This document shows positions 46,256 through 59,278 of a stretch of DNA of 64,000 nucleotides, in pieces. Numbering within the stretch: the stretch's first letter is position 1; each line of letters starts with the position of its first letter. Origin of the DNA: Allodiplogaster sudhausi (lineage: Eukaryota > Nematoda > Chromadorea > Rhabditida > Diplogasteridae); NCBI GenBank assembly GCA_945643635.1, contig CALZFC010000021.1, positions 3,174,501 to 3,238,500 of the forward strand, read 5' to 3'. Position numbers and translations under genes: made by a program. The notes beneath the pieces were generated by a model, which was given only the letters and a program-made list of their open reading frames with translations, was not told the origin of the DNA and did not search any database.

Positions 46256-49200
46256 ATGAGCGCTTTGACAGACTTCTTCAAGAAGGCACAAGATGCAATC
46301 AGTAATCTGCGTGGTAAATTTTTTTATTAAGCAACATACTACACAAATTAGTTTTCCCAATATCATAGTTAATTTTTTTTATTAAATATTGTTTAAAAAA
46401 ATATATATATATAGCAAAAAATGATGTTTTGTATTCTAACTTCTTTCTGCACAGGCAACAACAACTACTTTATCGGCAAGAACGGCGATGTCGTCTACTC
46501 GAAGAACAATGTGTGCGTGCACGAGGCGAGCAAGGACGACTGCGGCAAGGTACGCGTTCAGAATCTGGTCATTTATATTAGGCCATTCTAATATTAATAG
46601 ATAAATCAAAAATGTGATAGGTGGTCAAAATGGAGATTTCCACAGGAAGAGAGTGTCCGTCACGTGCCCGGCTACCTGACCGTCCACTGCCAGCAAGACG
46701 ACGACGCCGGCGTCACTCTCGTCCTTCAGTGGCTACCGAACACCACTCTACAGAAGAATCCAGCAAGGTAGGGCATCACCTCATCACATCCATCACTCAC
46801 AGGCTGATTTAAAACTGATTAATATGCATGCGCCACTCCCGCATGGAGAAGAGCCACTGCTAGCTTGATGAAAGACGCATACAATATTAATTTGCCTGCC
46901 ATTTATCCTTCTCGGCAAGCGCTCTTTGACAGGTGAATAACCTGAATTTTAAATAGATATGTCGAGCAGTTGTTGAAGCCACAAGTTGGGATGTTGTTGG
47001 AGAAAAGCCACACCGCTATCTCTTTTTTTGCTATTCGGCGCAACTGACATGTCCCCTCATTCAAACGACCGAACGATGTGGCCTTTTCAGCTTATCCCCC
47101 AGCACCGTTGCTTTCTTATGTATTTGTCATGAAAATCCTCCTCTCAACAGACGCATACATACAAAAGGCGGGCGCAGCCAGTGCCTGCATGCCATGTCAG
47201 CCAGTGAGAAGCGTACGCAATAGAGAGGGCAAGAGACACAGGAGCATTTCAGTAATTGTTTTGGCATTCCTGTCTCTGTAGAGCCCATTCCCATGACTGG
47301 ATTCGACGGAATAACACGAGAATGGCGTCTAGGATAAAAATATGTATGCATGTATGACACTCACTTTTGCTATAGCCTTTGCCAACACGAAACAACACTG
47401 TAATTATTTTCGCAGGGTATTTTTTAATATAATTCTCTACATGCACAACCACATGTTTACAAATGTAAACATGTAATTTACATATAGTTTACGAATATAA
47501 ACATACAATTTGATTCTTCAGCATCCGCTCGGTCTCACCACGCGGTCACGACTACTCATCCTCGTCAACATCTTCCGCATCTTCCGTCGTGACGTCATCC
47601 ACCTCCACGTCCATCTCTTCCGTCCTCGCTCGGCCTCCCAAACGTGGTCAAACAAATGTCAGAATTATACAGTTTTGAAGTTTTCCAGGAAACGAGGTTA
47701 AAGCACAATTTCATGAGCCTCATAATCTTTTCTGCTTCACCATTTACAAAGATCCCTTTGGTCATTTGACTTACAACACACAAAGATATGTACCTATGGC
47801 TGACGCTAATCTTTGACTTTAATCTCCTTCTTCTACCTTTAATCTTCTCAACTTCTCCTAAGACCCTCCATATATGAGCATAGTTCCGCATTTTTTGATG
47901 GAAACAAGAAATGTACGAGAGCAGACACAAAAAAGTGTGTGATGTTGCAGGAATTGCAATTTCATTCATTATCTTCGACTTATGAAATCGAACTAGAATA
48001 CGGATATTTCACTTTGTTCAAAAGTATCTTTAAAATATGTTCTAAGAATAATCATTGTTCTCTTCTTCAAAGAATCCACGACAAAAATTTTTTTGTAACT
48101 AAACAAAATGATATTCAGAAGCAGCAATCGGAGCAGAATGACGATGCGTCCAAGTCAACATCAACAACTAACACTCAGGAGGACATGGTATGGTGCTGTC
48201 GAATATAAGCATTGAATTAATCAATTAACTTTTTTAGTGCATTCAGAACCATATCTAAATTAACAGTGATCAAGAAAAGATGTAATAAAAATCTCAGAGT
48301 CTCGGCACGACGGAATCCGGTGTCCCGCCCGAGATTAGCATCGAGATGAATGGCGACGTCATCACCGTCACAGCGGTCGACGAATCGTCCGCGACCGCGA
48401 CCGCGACGCGTCCTGTCACGCTTGCCACTTCCGATGAGGCACGTTATCGAAATAATAATAAATGTGGTATTCTGTGCATTCATATGTATTTATGCGTAAA
48501 AGAAGAAAAGAATATGTTTATTTTAGAATGGCTGCATCATAGTAACAGAAGACGGCGACGGTGAAGAGAGCAGCAGACAGGGCGAGAATGGCAGAGGGAG
48601 AGAGGGAGGCTGCAATGGCAACGAGGACAGCTCCGGAGGCAGTCTGCTCTTCCTGCCCTCCATCAACGTTATCCCGAATACTCCGATCGGCGACTCGCGC
48701 ACCTTCTCAGATGATGAGGACGACGCGGCCAAGACGCTGGTCACTCACTTTTAAAAGATTAATTAATTTTTTACTTCTAAATCTCGATTATTTTTTTAAA
48801 ATACGATATTAATTTTTTTAAATTAAATATTGAAAGCATGCAGAACAAGCGCCACTCCGTGTCGTCGCAGTCGACATCGGGCGCGGACGACAGCGACCAC
48901 GAGGAGGACGGCGGCGCGCGCAGCTCGTCTTGCGATGAAGACGACGACGAAGCGGCAGGCAAGAATGACACGAGCGCAAGTTGGACATTTTGCGGCCATT
49001 AAAAAGGCGATTCATTGATTAATTAATATAATAAAGAATAGAATATAAAATAATAAAACAACGTTATAGAAAGCTCGCCAAGTAGCGCGTCGATCGAGCT
49101 GCTCGCTCGCTACCGATCAGAGTGCTCGAGCCTTCTGCGCGAGACGCCCGAGCAACTCGCGGCCGCCGCGGGTCTCGCGCTCAACGAGGGCGGCATCGAT

Positions 49201-51762
49201 GACGGCACGGAGGGGCGCGAGGGCGCCGTGGCCATTGCGCGCACTCGCTCAGCTCATTTGTCACGCAAGGGCGCGCGAGGGGGCGCGGGAGGCGCCAGTC
49301 TCTTCTCGGTCAATCTTGGTAAGGAAGGACCATACTTGTGTTATGGTGTCAGGGTCCCATTCGGTTTTTTTTACGGAGAAGGGAGAGCCAGATAAAGATA
49401 GTGATGGTGATAAAGAGAAAGAAAAGGACAGATAATAAAGCCCAACAAAATTTTCAAAGGCAAGATGCGGTCGATGCGTGTGTTCTTCTCGAATCCCGAG
49501 AGCACTTGTGGCCAGATCGTGATCGCAAGCCGCGACTCGCACTACAAGATTAGACCGAGACAGACTCGTCCAGCCATGATCAAGATCAAAATTCTTCAGA
49601 TCCTCCACTTCCATCACGGCGGACTCGACAAGCTGTCACAGCTCTTTGAGCATTGGTCCGCCATCAAGGCGAAGAGTGTCAATGTCAGAAACAGAACTTA
49701 TTTTATATCAAACAATAGTCTAGATATAATTAATAAAAGCGAACGTCCGAGAATGTGCAAAAGAAGAGAATAAGCGGATCAATACCATTTCAGGGAAGCC
49801 CATCGCCGTGCCCGGATCGGCAACTTCTGATCTGGCAGCCGGTGGTCGGGAGGAGCGAGCTGGATCCGGAGGATGGCTTATATGATGCCGTCTCGACAGA
49901 CCTATGGAGGTCATTCCAGAATACAGAGGGAACCGTCGATGATAGTCTCACTGTCAGAAAGGCGAGTGTTCATATGAAGTTTATTTATTTGAAGAAAATA
50001 ATTTCCAATGCTTTAAAGGAACTCTAGTCAAAATGGTGCGAATTTAAGATAGAATTTTTGGCTAGTTTCAGGCCGTCTACTACGCATCGGTAGACGCATC
50101 GCTACGTAAGGAGATCTGGCCCTTCCTGCTGCGCGTCTACCCATGGGAGTCCACTCTCGAGCAGCGCGAAGCAACGCGGAATGATCTCTTTCTCGAGTAC
50201 CAGAACGTCAAGCGCAAACGGTTCTTCAGTTCTGCCTTTTTTACTATTTTATTCGCATCTGTAACTATTTAAAAAAAACCTTCCTAAAGAGGTTAAAAAA
50301 TTAATGAACAGCAGATTCTTCAGGATCAAAAAAAGCACAACCTCGCTGAAGGCCGTGTGGCCAGAGATTGAGAACACGGTGATCAAGGACGTCGTGCGCA
50401 CGGACCGCCGAAATCCGTACTTTGAAGGAGAAGACAATCCGAACACGCTGACCATGAGGTACGGATTAAAATTAGCCGTTTAAAAATAATTAACAGAAAA
50501 GTATGAATGCAGATCGTTTAGTTAAACATTCAATTAATTCAGGAATATCCTCTTGAACTACGCCGCAGCACATCCAGAGATTAACTACATACAGGTTTGA
50601 CCCAAAGTCTGGCATAAAAAAATAAAGCAATGTAATTGTTTTTATATTTTACACAAGTTCCGGTGTATTTTGTCGTGTAGGGAATGAGTGATCTTCTCGC
50701 GCCACTCCTGAGCACGATTCAAGACGAGGCCGCGACGTACTGGTGCTTCGTCGGCCTCATGCAAACCACGCTCTTCGCCGCGGCGCCCGTCGTCCACGAG
50801 GATCTGATGGAGCTCAACTTGGTTGGTTGGCGACGCGCCAAAACTCCTTCTTCCACACAACCAGAGGTCCCCGAAGCAAACGGATAAACTGCACGAGACT
50901 TTTGCAGAAGAAATCGATAAATAAGAAGGGGAATGAATCAATAAGATATACAGGAATACCTGCGCGAGCTGCTCAAGCTGCTGCTGCCCGACTTCTTCAA
51001 GTACCTTACGAGCCTTGGCGGCGACGCCCTCCAACTAATGTTCGTGCATCGGTGGCTGCTGCTCAACTTCAAGCGCGAGTTCCCCGAGGCGGACGCCATG
51101 CACATCTGGGAGGTGTGCAGCTTCTCTCTTCTTCCATAACTATTTTTTTCGATCTGACCACGAAATAAGCAATTTTTAAGCTTCAAATTTGTTTAAAACT
51201 GTATTTTTCTGATATCTAGTTACATAAATAAATAAGAATGAATAAAATAAACAGTAAATAAGATACCTACATAATTATAAGCACCTTGATAAAATGCCTA
51301 ATCGATGTGCCTCGAAGGCGTGCTGGGCTCGCTACCGCACCCCCTACTTCCATCTCTTCATCTGCACTGCCATCGTGGCCGTCTACGGCGCGGACGTGCT
51401 GACGCAGCGGCTGCCGCACGACGAGATTCTGCTCTACTTCTCCTCGCTTGCCATGCACATGGATCAGAGAGTCGTGCTCAAGAAGGTTTCTCTTTTCTTC
51501 GTTCAGTTCATTATCTCTCCCCTTCTCATTGTGTTATTTTCTACTCATTTAAAGGCCCTTTCCCAAACTCTGCCTTCAGGCCCGTGGTCTGGTGCATGAC
51601 GTGGCTGGCCGTGAACTCCTTCCTTGCACGCTGGCCGGTCTGCTTCCAGACGCGGACGAAGCGGCAGCCGCGCACTGGCAGACGCATCGCGCGACGCCGC
51701 GTCGCTTCGTGTGCGCGCGAAGACACGACGGCGACGAGCTCTGCCCCTTCTCAGCAGGATAA
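46256..51762 (+). CDS. TBC1D16: TBC1D16-type Rab GTPase-activating protein, complete
   Basis: Eighteen exons: 46256-46313, 46455-46549, 46646-46767, 47522-47657, 48119-48187, 48298-48438, 48527-48739, 48844-48979, 49070-49318, 49460-49677, 49794-49961, 50072-50220, 50315-50458, 50543-50594, 50681-50821, 50954-51112, 51318-51485, 51580-51762; 866 residues. The N-terminal module has VVYSKNNVCVH and LVLQWLPNTTLQ. A Ser/acidic linker follows. Then comes MRSMRVFFSNPESTCGQI, SRDSHYKI and FHFHHGGLDKLSQLF, and the TBC domain: SLRKEIWPFLLRVYPW, KDVVRTDRRNPYF with the Arg finger, NYIQGMSDLLAP with the Gln finger, and YWCFVGLMQ, ending HRWLLLNFKREFPEA and YFHLFICTAIVAVYG. Both catalytic fingers are intact. 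In vertebrates TBC1D16 acts on Rab4A in endosomal recycling. Introns after 48438 and 49961 have GC donors. Exon 10 carries a ~17-residue insert (RPRQTRPAM...) not expected from the human protein. Confidence 0.95.
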
Positions 51763-52688
51763 TGGAGAGCAATAGCACCACTCTTAGCAGCTGCATTATT
51801 CCTGCAAGAGATAATCAATATTTTTCTTTCAAAAATTATGATAATATTTGCGTGTACTAAAAACTATAGATACAATAGCGGAAAATGACACATCACAATT
51901 TCGCTTCTTTTTCACATCAGCATCATTATTAATATTTTTGAAAATTATTGTTGACACTCCAGATGAATATTTTTTTGCTGCTGGCATTTCCATCTTCAAT
52001 ATGGCAAAGGCGTTGGTACTGGCGGTAATCCTCTTCGAGTTAACTCATTCCAAATACGTAGAAGGTTGCCTTTCTGTTTATAGTAACATTCCTTCAACAA
52101 AGCATGGCCACAAAGTTACACATAAAGTGTCATGAAACCGACCTCTACCCTTTCACACTACAGGAATTGGAGCAATTGTTGCTTAAAATATCAAATTTGA
52201 ATCTTTTAATTAAAATTTTATTTTTTTTTCTAATAGAGTTATTGATGTATCATATTTAGCGCTTAACTATTTTATATCATGAGGCATGTTTATGAAGAAA
52301 TCGAGTCCGCAATATTTCATTCTTATTATATTCTTGGTCCCTTTTTAGAATAATATTTATTATTCTAGTATTTTTATTAGTTATTTTAAGCTTTAAGTAG
52401 GCAGTTTTGTGTTACTTGCTTGTGGATAAACAGTGGAAATAATTTATTACCTGTTTTTTTTGTTGCAAAGTTAGAACTTAGGTTAGTTGTCGCAGAACAT
52501 ATATTTAATCAGTGGTGTATGTATATACTCAACAGAACTAAATTGTTGGCTACCGGAATTTGGAATTCCGAATACAAAAAGTGTCACAATTTGGAACTAG
52601 AAATTTGTAATTTCAGATTTCAAGAAGGAAGTTTGGGGTTTTCCCTCTCACTTTTGCTCAGTCTCTCGTGTTAGAAGGTAGTAATAGA

Positions 52689-52793
52689 GTTTACAAAGAC
52701 ACACCAAAATTCCCGATGAATTGGCGTCAGTTTCTCGCTGCGCTTGCACTGACGCCAATTCGTCGGGAACATATCAGTTAAGCCTTTGTAAAC
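52689..52793. ncRNA. Long hairpin, miRNA-precursor-like or miniature foldback element
   Basis: An inner stem pairs 52710-52730 with 52749-52769: 21 bases fully paired apart from one G-U wobble, around an 18-base loop. An outer stem pairs GTTTACAAAG (52689-52698) with CTTTGTAAAC (52784-52793). Inner arms contain GAATTGGCGTCAG and its complement. Dimensions fit a nematode pre-miRNA or siRNA-type hairpin, but a perfect stem also fits a tiny inverted-repeat transposon. Expression is unknown. Confidence 0.4.
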
Positions 52794-55136
52794 ATTATTA
52801 TTTTATCTAAAATATGGCTCATTATTGAAAGCCACGCAAATTTCCAGTCTCAAACATTTGAACGATATTAGCTAAAGTGCGGATTTTATGTACTCGTGCA
52901 CTGCTCATATTGACCATCTCCGCCGGCAAGAACAAGTGTCTTTGAAGTGTCTATTTTTTCAAATCCCTTTCCGCCTCTTTGGAATTATCTCTCTCTCTTT
53001 CTCTCTCTCTCTCCTTCGTTTTCTCTGCCTCTCTTTATCTTTTCCGCTCTCTTTTCCACCAATTCCATGCAATCTCTCGATTCCCCTTGTCTTTAATTGT
53101 GTCCGTTAGTCCCTCCGCTTCTTCACCTTTGTGTTTCGAGCTGTCGCAAGCTCCTCTCATTTGCACCCTGCCCGATTGTCTAGTCTTCTTCGCGTGTCTC
53201 AAGCGGTCGCTCAATGAAGCGTCGCCATAGAGGCCAGCTGAGGCTCCTCATCAATTGTGTCTAGTACTCTACAATTTATACTCTAAAACGAGGACTCAAT
53301 TAGCCAAGGGAGTATTGATGCGAAAAAAAAAGAGAAATGAAAGTGGAGGAGTACATGCTTCCATGGCACATTTGGCACATGGCTTCCATACATTGCCGTG
53401 AAGTATTCAACTTATATGATACATGGCCATGAGCTATGAATCGAGTTTTGAACAAGAAGAACAATGTTACCAAAGGGAAGGTAAAATATAAATTCATTTA
53501 GGGGGACAGAAGAAGCAAAAAAAGAGAGTAAGAAATAGAAGAAGCTAAGAAAAGAAAACGAGAAGGATAAGAGAAAGAGTAATCAAGCAGACGCGCTGCT
53601 ATTGGCGTAGATTCTTGAACACTCGCGAGAAGGAGCCGAATTGATCTACAACAGAGTGGAATGTTTGCAGAGGTGCAGAGAAGAGGTAAAGTGTCTCGGA
53701 AAGCGAGGGCAAGCTGCTTATTATGCTTGTTCAAGGCTGCCAGTGAATACATGCCTATCTAGATGAATACAAGTTGAAAACAGAAGCATGTCTATCTACA
53801 TACATATCTTCAAGAGAAAATAATGTTTTACTTGATTATTCTTTAATATCTAATATTTTACGATTCTCGTTACCGACCAATGTGCAGTTTTCTGTGTAGG
53901 TGCCATGTTCTGAAGAGTACCGCGTTAAAAAATTGTTTTGATTATCGTGCTAGATAAACGATTAGCGTCACCACTTCATCGCTCATCTCTCACATTCGTG
54001 TTTTCTTTATCTTTCTGCAGATGAATCATTCGAGGTTGCCCTTGCAGTTGAATGTTTCTCAAAGAAAAGAAGAGAGAGAAAGAGAGAGTAAGACGGCTGC
54101 ATCTCCTCCGTCTCCTCCTCCACCTCTTGGCTGTTCTGGACGGGAGAGGGGCGACTTCGGCTTCGGCTTGCCAGTTCGCATATACCTTCTCAGCCTTGTT
54201 TGCCGTTCTCTTGAGAGAGGGAAGAGATATAAGGATGACAACGAAGAGAGAGTGAAAGGGAGAGAGAAAGACAAAGAGAGATGGAGAAAGAATGAGAGAG
54301 AGATAGAGAAAGAGAGATGATGCGCGCCCGTTGTGCTTCCGTCAGCAACATCAGCCAGCTTCTCCTTGGCTGAACCGAAAGCCGAACGTGTTGCTTCAGT
54401 GAGGAGAGGAGGACACTGTGTTGCAACACGCGTCATTTGCTTACTTTCTCGCGGTTCCTCAGTCTGTCTTTCTCTCTTTCTCTATCACATACTCTTGCAC
54501 TCCTTTCATTAACTATTTCTCTCTTTGTTTCTCTCTACCAATCACCCTCCCTTTCCTTCCCTTTCTTTCTCTCTAGCTAATCTCTCTCTTTCTCTCCCTC
54601 TCTCTGAATTTCTTTTGCCACATCTCGATGTGCATCACTTTTTTTTACAGTCAGCCTTCTCAGTCTCTCTCACTCATTCACTCTCCATTATTCGTCATTA
54701 TTCCGGCAAGGAATGCCTGACTGGATGTTCATTTTCCTCGATAGCTTCTATTGCATTCTTCTTGAAGAACGCATCAATCCACTGTTCTCATGGCCCTTCC
54801 TCAAATCTCCATTCTTATGACACGCACCCGATGGCCAGAGGTCGTGTTCACGTGTGTGAGCGTGTGCTGACCGCGCCCCCCTCCTTTCTTGGCTATGGGC
54901 GGAGCATTGAGAGAAAGTGTGTGTTGAGAGAGCGAGAGAATCAGAGAGACGGCTGGAGAAAGAAAGAGGGAGAGAGAGAGAGAATGGAAGGAGTGAGAAG
55001 GGGCGGCCGCTCTCCTCTGCTCCTCCTCATCCGACTTGAGCGGTCGACTGCGTGAGGAGAGCGAGACGGGGGAGGAGGGCAAGTTGGCCCAGAAGCTACC
55101 TTCTTCGTTCCGAGTACAAAACTAAAGATTCGCTCA

Positions 55137-55207
55137 CTCTATCTCTCTCCATCTCTCTCTCTCTTTCTTACTCTCTCTATATCTCTCTCGCTCCATCTTT
55201 CGCTCTG

Positions 55208-55252
<45 letters not shown>

Positions 55253-55275
55253 CTCTCTCTATTCTATTCCGTATC
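55137..55275. repeat. CT microsatellite upstream of the Ig-domain gene
   Basis: About 140 bases of CT/CTTT units, ending about 235 bases before the start codon at 55510. Confidence 0.9.
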
Positions 55276-55509
55276 AAAGTGATATTGTTATCTCAATTCG
55301 CGTTCCTCACGCGGCATTCCCTTGTCTTGCCTTTCTATCGCCTCTTGTACGATTGGCTAACTTCTGAGCACATATTGCACTTTAATACGCATTGTTTATT
55401 AACTTTATTTTTAGTGGGCAAACGACCGTACCTCTCTCTGCCTTCCTCCTCCGTCTCCTTCTTCCCTTGATCTTTCTTCTCAGATCTGTCAGGGAAGAAG
55501 GAAGAAGTC

Positions 55510-55591
55510 ATGCTTCGGCTGCCTCTGTTCCTCCTTGCCGCTGTCGCCACAATCGCGAGCGGTTAGTCATCTAACGATCCATCGCAACTCT

Positions 55592-55637
<46 letters not shown>

Positions 55638-56890
55638 TTGTCTTTCTCCATCCGATTTTCTCTTACCCTCCAGTCATTGCCGCCTTTCCTTGCCACCTTT
55701 CGCCCAAATCATCACTACCACCCTCTTTTTGTTCCCTTATCTCTGTTTATCTTTGCCGCACTTCCTCAACTACTCTTCTCTTCGACTTTCCGATCTTCTT
55801 TTTGTGGCGTTCAACAATGTATGTAAAAGAACAGCGCTGCTGTGTTGCTGGCAAAATAACCGACGGCTGCAAAGTGGCTCTTCCTGAGCAAGCTGCGAAA
55901 ATAGAACGGATAATCTAACTGGGACGGAGAGGCGACGTGGCAGTTAGAGTAAAAAGTTGCAGGATGTGCGAAAACCATGCAGAGAGATAACAGAGAGGGA
56001 GGAGCAGCAGAGGTTATTTAGAGAGAGAGAGGAAAGAAAGAATATTTTGAGAGAGAGAGAGAGGAAAGAAAGAATAAAAGGTTAGAGTGCGAGGGGGAGA
56101 GTAAGACGAAATGTAAAATACAAACGCTAAAGAGAAAGGTGTGACTTAATTTTTCACCTTATATAGTGCTGTTCTGAAGACTCCGATTCACTTATTGCTT
56201 CTTCTTTTACTCCTTCGACGTCTCTCTCACATCCAAATATGCAATCAATGTTTTTATGTGTGGTAGAATGAGAAAGAGAGAGAAAGTGAGAGAGAGAGAG
56301 AGCGATTGAGAAATAAAGAAAAAGAGAGCATGCAAAAAATTGGCTGGCAACCCATGTTTCTCTTGGCACGCGCCTCGGAATAAGACGACAAGCTTGAAAG
56401 AGAGTGAGAAAGAGGAAGCTGTCCGCACTCTCTCAATTCTTACTCTATTTCTCCTTCCCCCCTCTCTATCTCCCTCATCAACTGCCACTGTCTTTCTCTC
56501 TTCTCCTTCCCACAACCCTCCTCGTCGTTTCTCTCGTTAACATGATTTTCCTCTTCTAGCATCCGCGCAAGAAAAGCCATGTTGAAAATGTGCAGCAATG
56601 ATGTTAACCGGGTAGCGAAGTTCGGAGATTACTTGACAAGAAGAAGGAGCGAAAAGATAGAAAATAAAATATAAAAAGTTCAAGCTACATGGTATATGTT
56701 TGAGCGCTCGGCTATTCCACAAAAGACGCCCAGAATTCCTCTCTACCTCTAAGCTCTCCACAAAAGACGCCCAGAATTCCTCTCTACCTCTAAGCTCTTC
56801 TTTCTGCCCTTTCTCGCCAACTTAATCCCCTCATTCTAAAGCCAACGATAGCATTCCGAGCCCGTTTGGCAATCGTGCCTGCAATAGAGT

Positions 56891-56934
<44 letters not shown>

Positions 56935-57140
56935 CTGTATAGTGCGACGGGGGAAAACACGCAACAAATCATGTATGAAGTTCCTTATATTATAGCAGTT
57001 AATGCAGGCATTTCCCAAACGTCTTTAAGTTGGTTTTAGAAAGCTTTTTGTGAGATGTTCTGCATGCGCATACATTTCATGGCATCGACTTTTCAGCACT
57101 CTTTCCTCGAATGATTCCTCTCGCTGATGACATTCCCGGG

Positions 57141-57184
<44 letters not shown>

Positions 57185-58974
57185 GGAGAGAAGAGAAAGT
57201 GCGTTTTTTGAGCTTTTGAGTTCTTCAGAATGAGGCATATCGAGAATTCCACAGGGAATCTGCTTGTTTTCTTTCCGATCTTTGGCATGCTTTTCGCTAG
57301 CAAATGCTTTATGAATGCGTAAGTTTAATCTATTTCTCCTTAACTGCACACCTTTCCCTCTTTCCCTGGCAAGCACTCTCTCTCCATTTGTCCAACCTTC
57401 ATCGTCTCCCTCTCTCTCCCTATCTCTCTCTCTCTCTCCCTCTGTCTCCCTCTCTCTCCCTATCTCTCTCTCTCCCTCTGTCTCCCTCTCTCTCTCTCTC
57501 TCTTTATCTCTGTTGGAATGATGGAAGACGGCACAGGCAAAGGCAACCTGGCCACTCCTTCTCCAGTAGTTGCGCAATGCGACCTCTCTTGCATGTGCTC
57601 CTGGATGCACACTTGCGTTTTCTCATGTCTTTCCATCCTTGTTTCTCTAACCTCTCTCACTATCATTCCCTTTTTGTTTCTCTAACCTCTCTCGCTCTCT
57701 TTCTGTGTTCTGCTGTTTTTTTCCTCACGCACTATTAGCCTCATCTCCACCCTAAGAGACTGCTGATGATGCCCTGCACTCGCATCCAAAAGCCTCTATC
57801 CTTCATTCCTTTAGTCTCGCAAACAAGAGCTCTCTCTCTCTCTATCTACGTTCTCCTTGACGCCATTTTTTCATCCATTCTCGCCTCAGAATGCGTGAGA
57901 CATAGAAGAGAAAGCCTGAGAGAGAGAGCGAGAGAGAGAGCGAGAAAGAGAATGAGAAGCAGGAGCAAGCACTGTCCAAATAAACGGTGCACTGTTCCGG
58001 AGCGACAAGAGAGTGCACGCACGTAATGCTAATGCAGTAGCCAACCGACTTGGAATCGCGGCCTAAACGGGCTGATGTATTTAGAGGGACCGATACAGGA
58101 GTGGGAAGGGGTATGACGTATAAAAATTTACAGCCTTTTTTCTCTTATTGTTACATAGATGTGTGCCAATCTGCGGCAAACATCATTGGTCCGTTTACTA
58201 TTCTGAAGTATCTTTGTTTCCCTTCCTGATCTTTTTTGATAGCACTCGTGCACTACGCAGCGATATCAAACTATTCCATCGCATGAAGTACTTTCTCTAA
58301 CTCTTTCCTCTTTCTTCTCTCGCCCGCTCTGTCTCTGTCTCTCTCTCGCTCTATCTGTCTAACTCTCTCCATCTCACTTCCTAAGTATCTCTCTCCTTGT
58401 CTGTCTCATGCTCTGTGATGTCCTGATAACGATGGACGAGGTCGAGGGTATTGCCGATGTGTAGGGGCGTGCGAGAGAAGGCAACTCTGCTCCTCTCCGT
58501 TTCATCCGGGCCATCTTTCAGTGCGACAGAATTGGCTTGTCCGATCGTACGGAAAGGGCACTGGAGCGAGAGAGAAAGCGAGAAGTGCGAGAGAGAAAGA
58601 GGAGGGAGGGAAGGATTGACAGAAGATGAGAGAGATAGGGGAAAGAGAGAGAGACTGAGAGAGGAGAAAGCGACAGATAAAATACGAATTTAATGTTTAC
58701 GAAAAAATTGACGTGAAGCTGGTGACACTCAGTTGTGAGAGAGACACGACATGGAAGAGAGAGAGAGAGAGAGAGAAATGTATGATAAATGAGCGATGTG
58801 GAGAAATTGAGTATATGGGAAGTCCGGCAAGAATGAGATTGGTCGTGGCTGGCAGTCTCGCATGATAGATTGGAAGGGTCTAGCGTAGTATGCCAGTTGA
58901 GGAATCTGCTGGAGGGCGGTATTCTTACTCTACTCCTCTTTCCCTCCTTCGCTCTCTCCAATTCTCTCGCTCTT

Positions 58975-59010
<36 letters not shown>

Positions 59011-59234
59011 CTCCTTGAATTACAGACGTCGCGTGAGGAGATGTAGAAATCAGTGGTTTTGTATGTGCCTACCTGTGTACATGAATATGAATGGACGTGC
59101 AGGAGAGGGCCGTAAGCAGTGCTCTGCTAACTATAGAAAAAAGAGGTTGCAGCACCCAGACCACGTAGTCCACATTTGAATTCATATGTGTGTACTGCTC
59201 TATGATGAGAAAGGGTACAAGAAACAAAAGAGGC

Positions 59235-59278
<44 letters not shown>

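Larger units (their letters stand above)
51763..55509. other. Intergenic region with a stable hairpin and CT/GA arrays
   Basis: 3' flank of the TBC gene, then AT-rich DNA, a long near-perfect hairpin at 52689-52793, CT arrays near 52988-53060, 54463-54610 and 55137-55275, and GA arrays near 54060-54320 and 54955-54985. No supported coding gene; Ser/Leu and Arg/Glu frames are microsatellite products. Confidence 0.5.

Noticed and set aside
54525..55055. 176-codon plus frame with Ser/Leu then Arg/Glu
   Set aside because: Crosses CT and GA arrays; no domain, no splice context.
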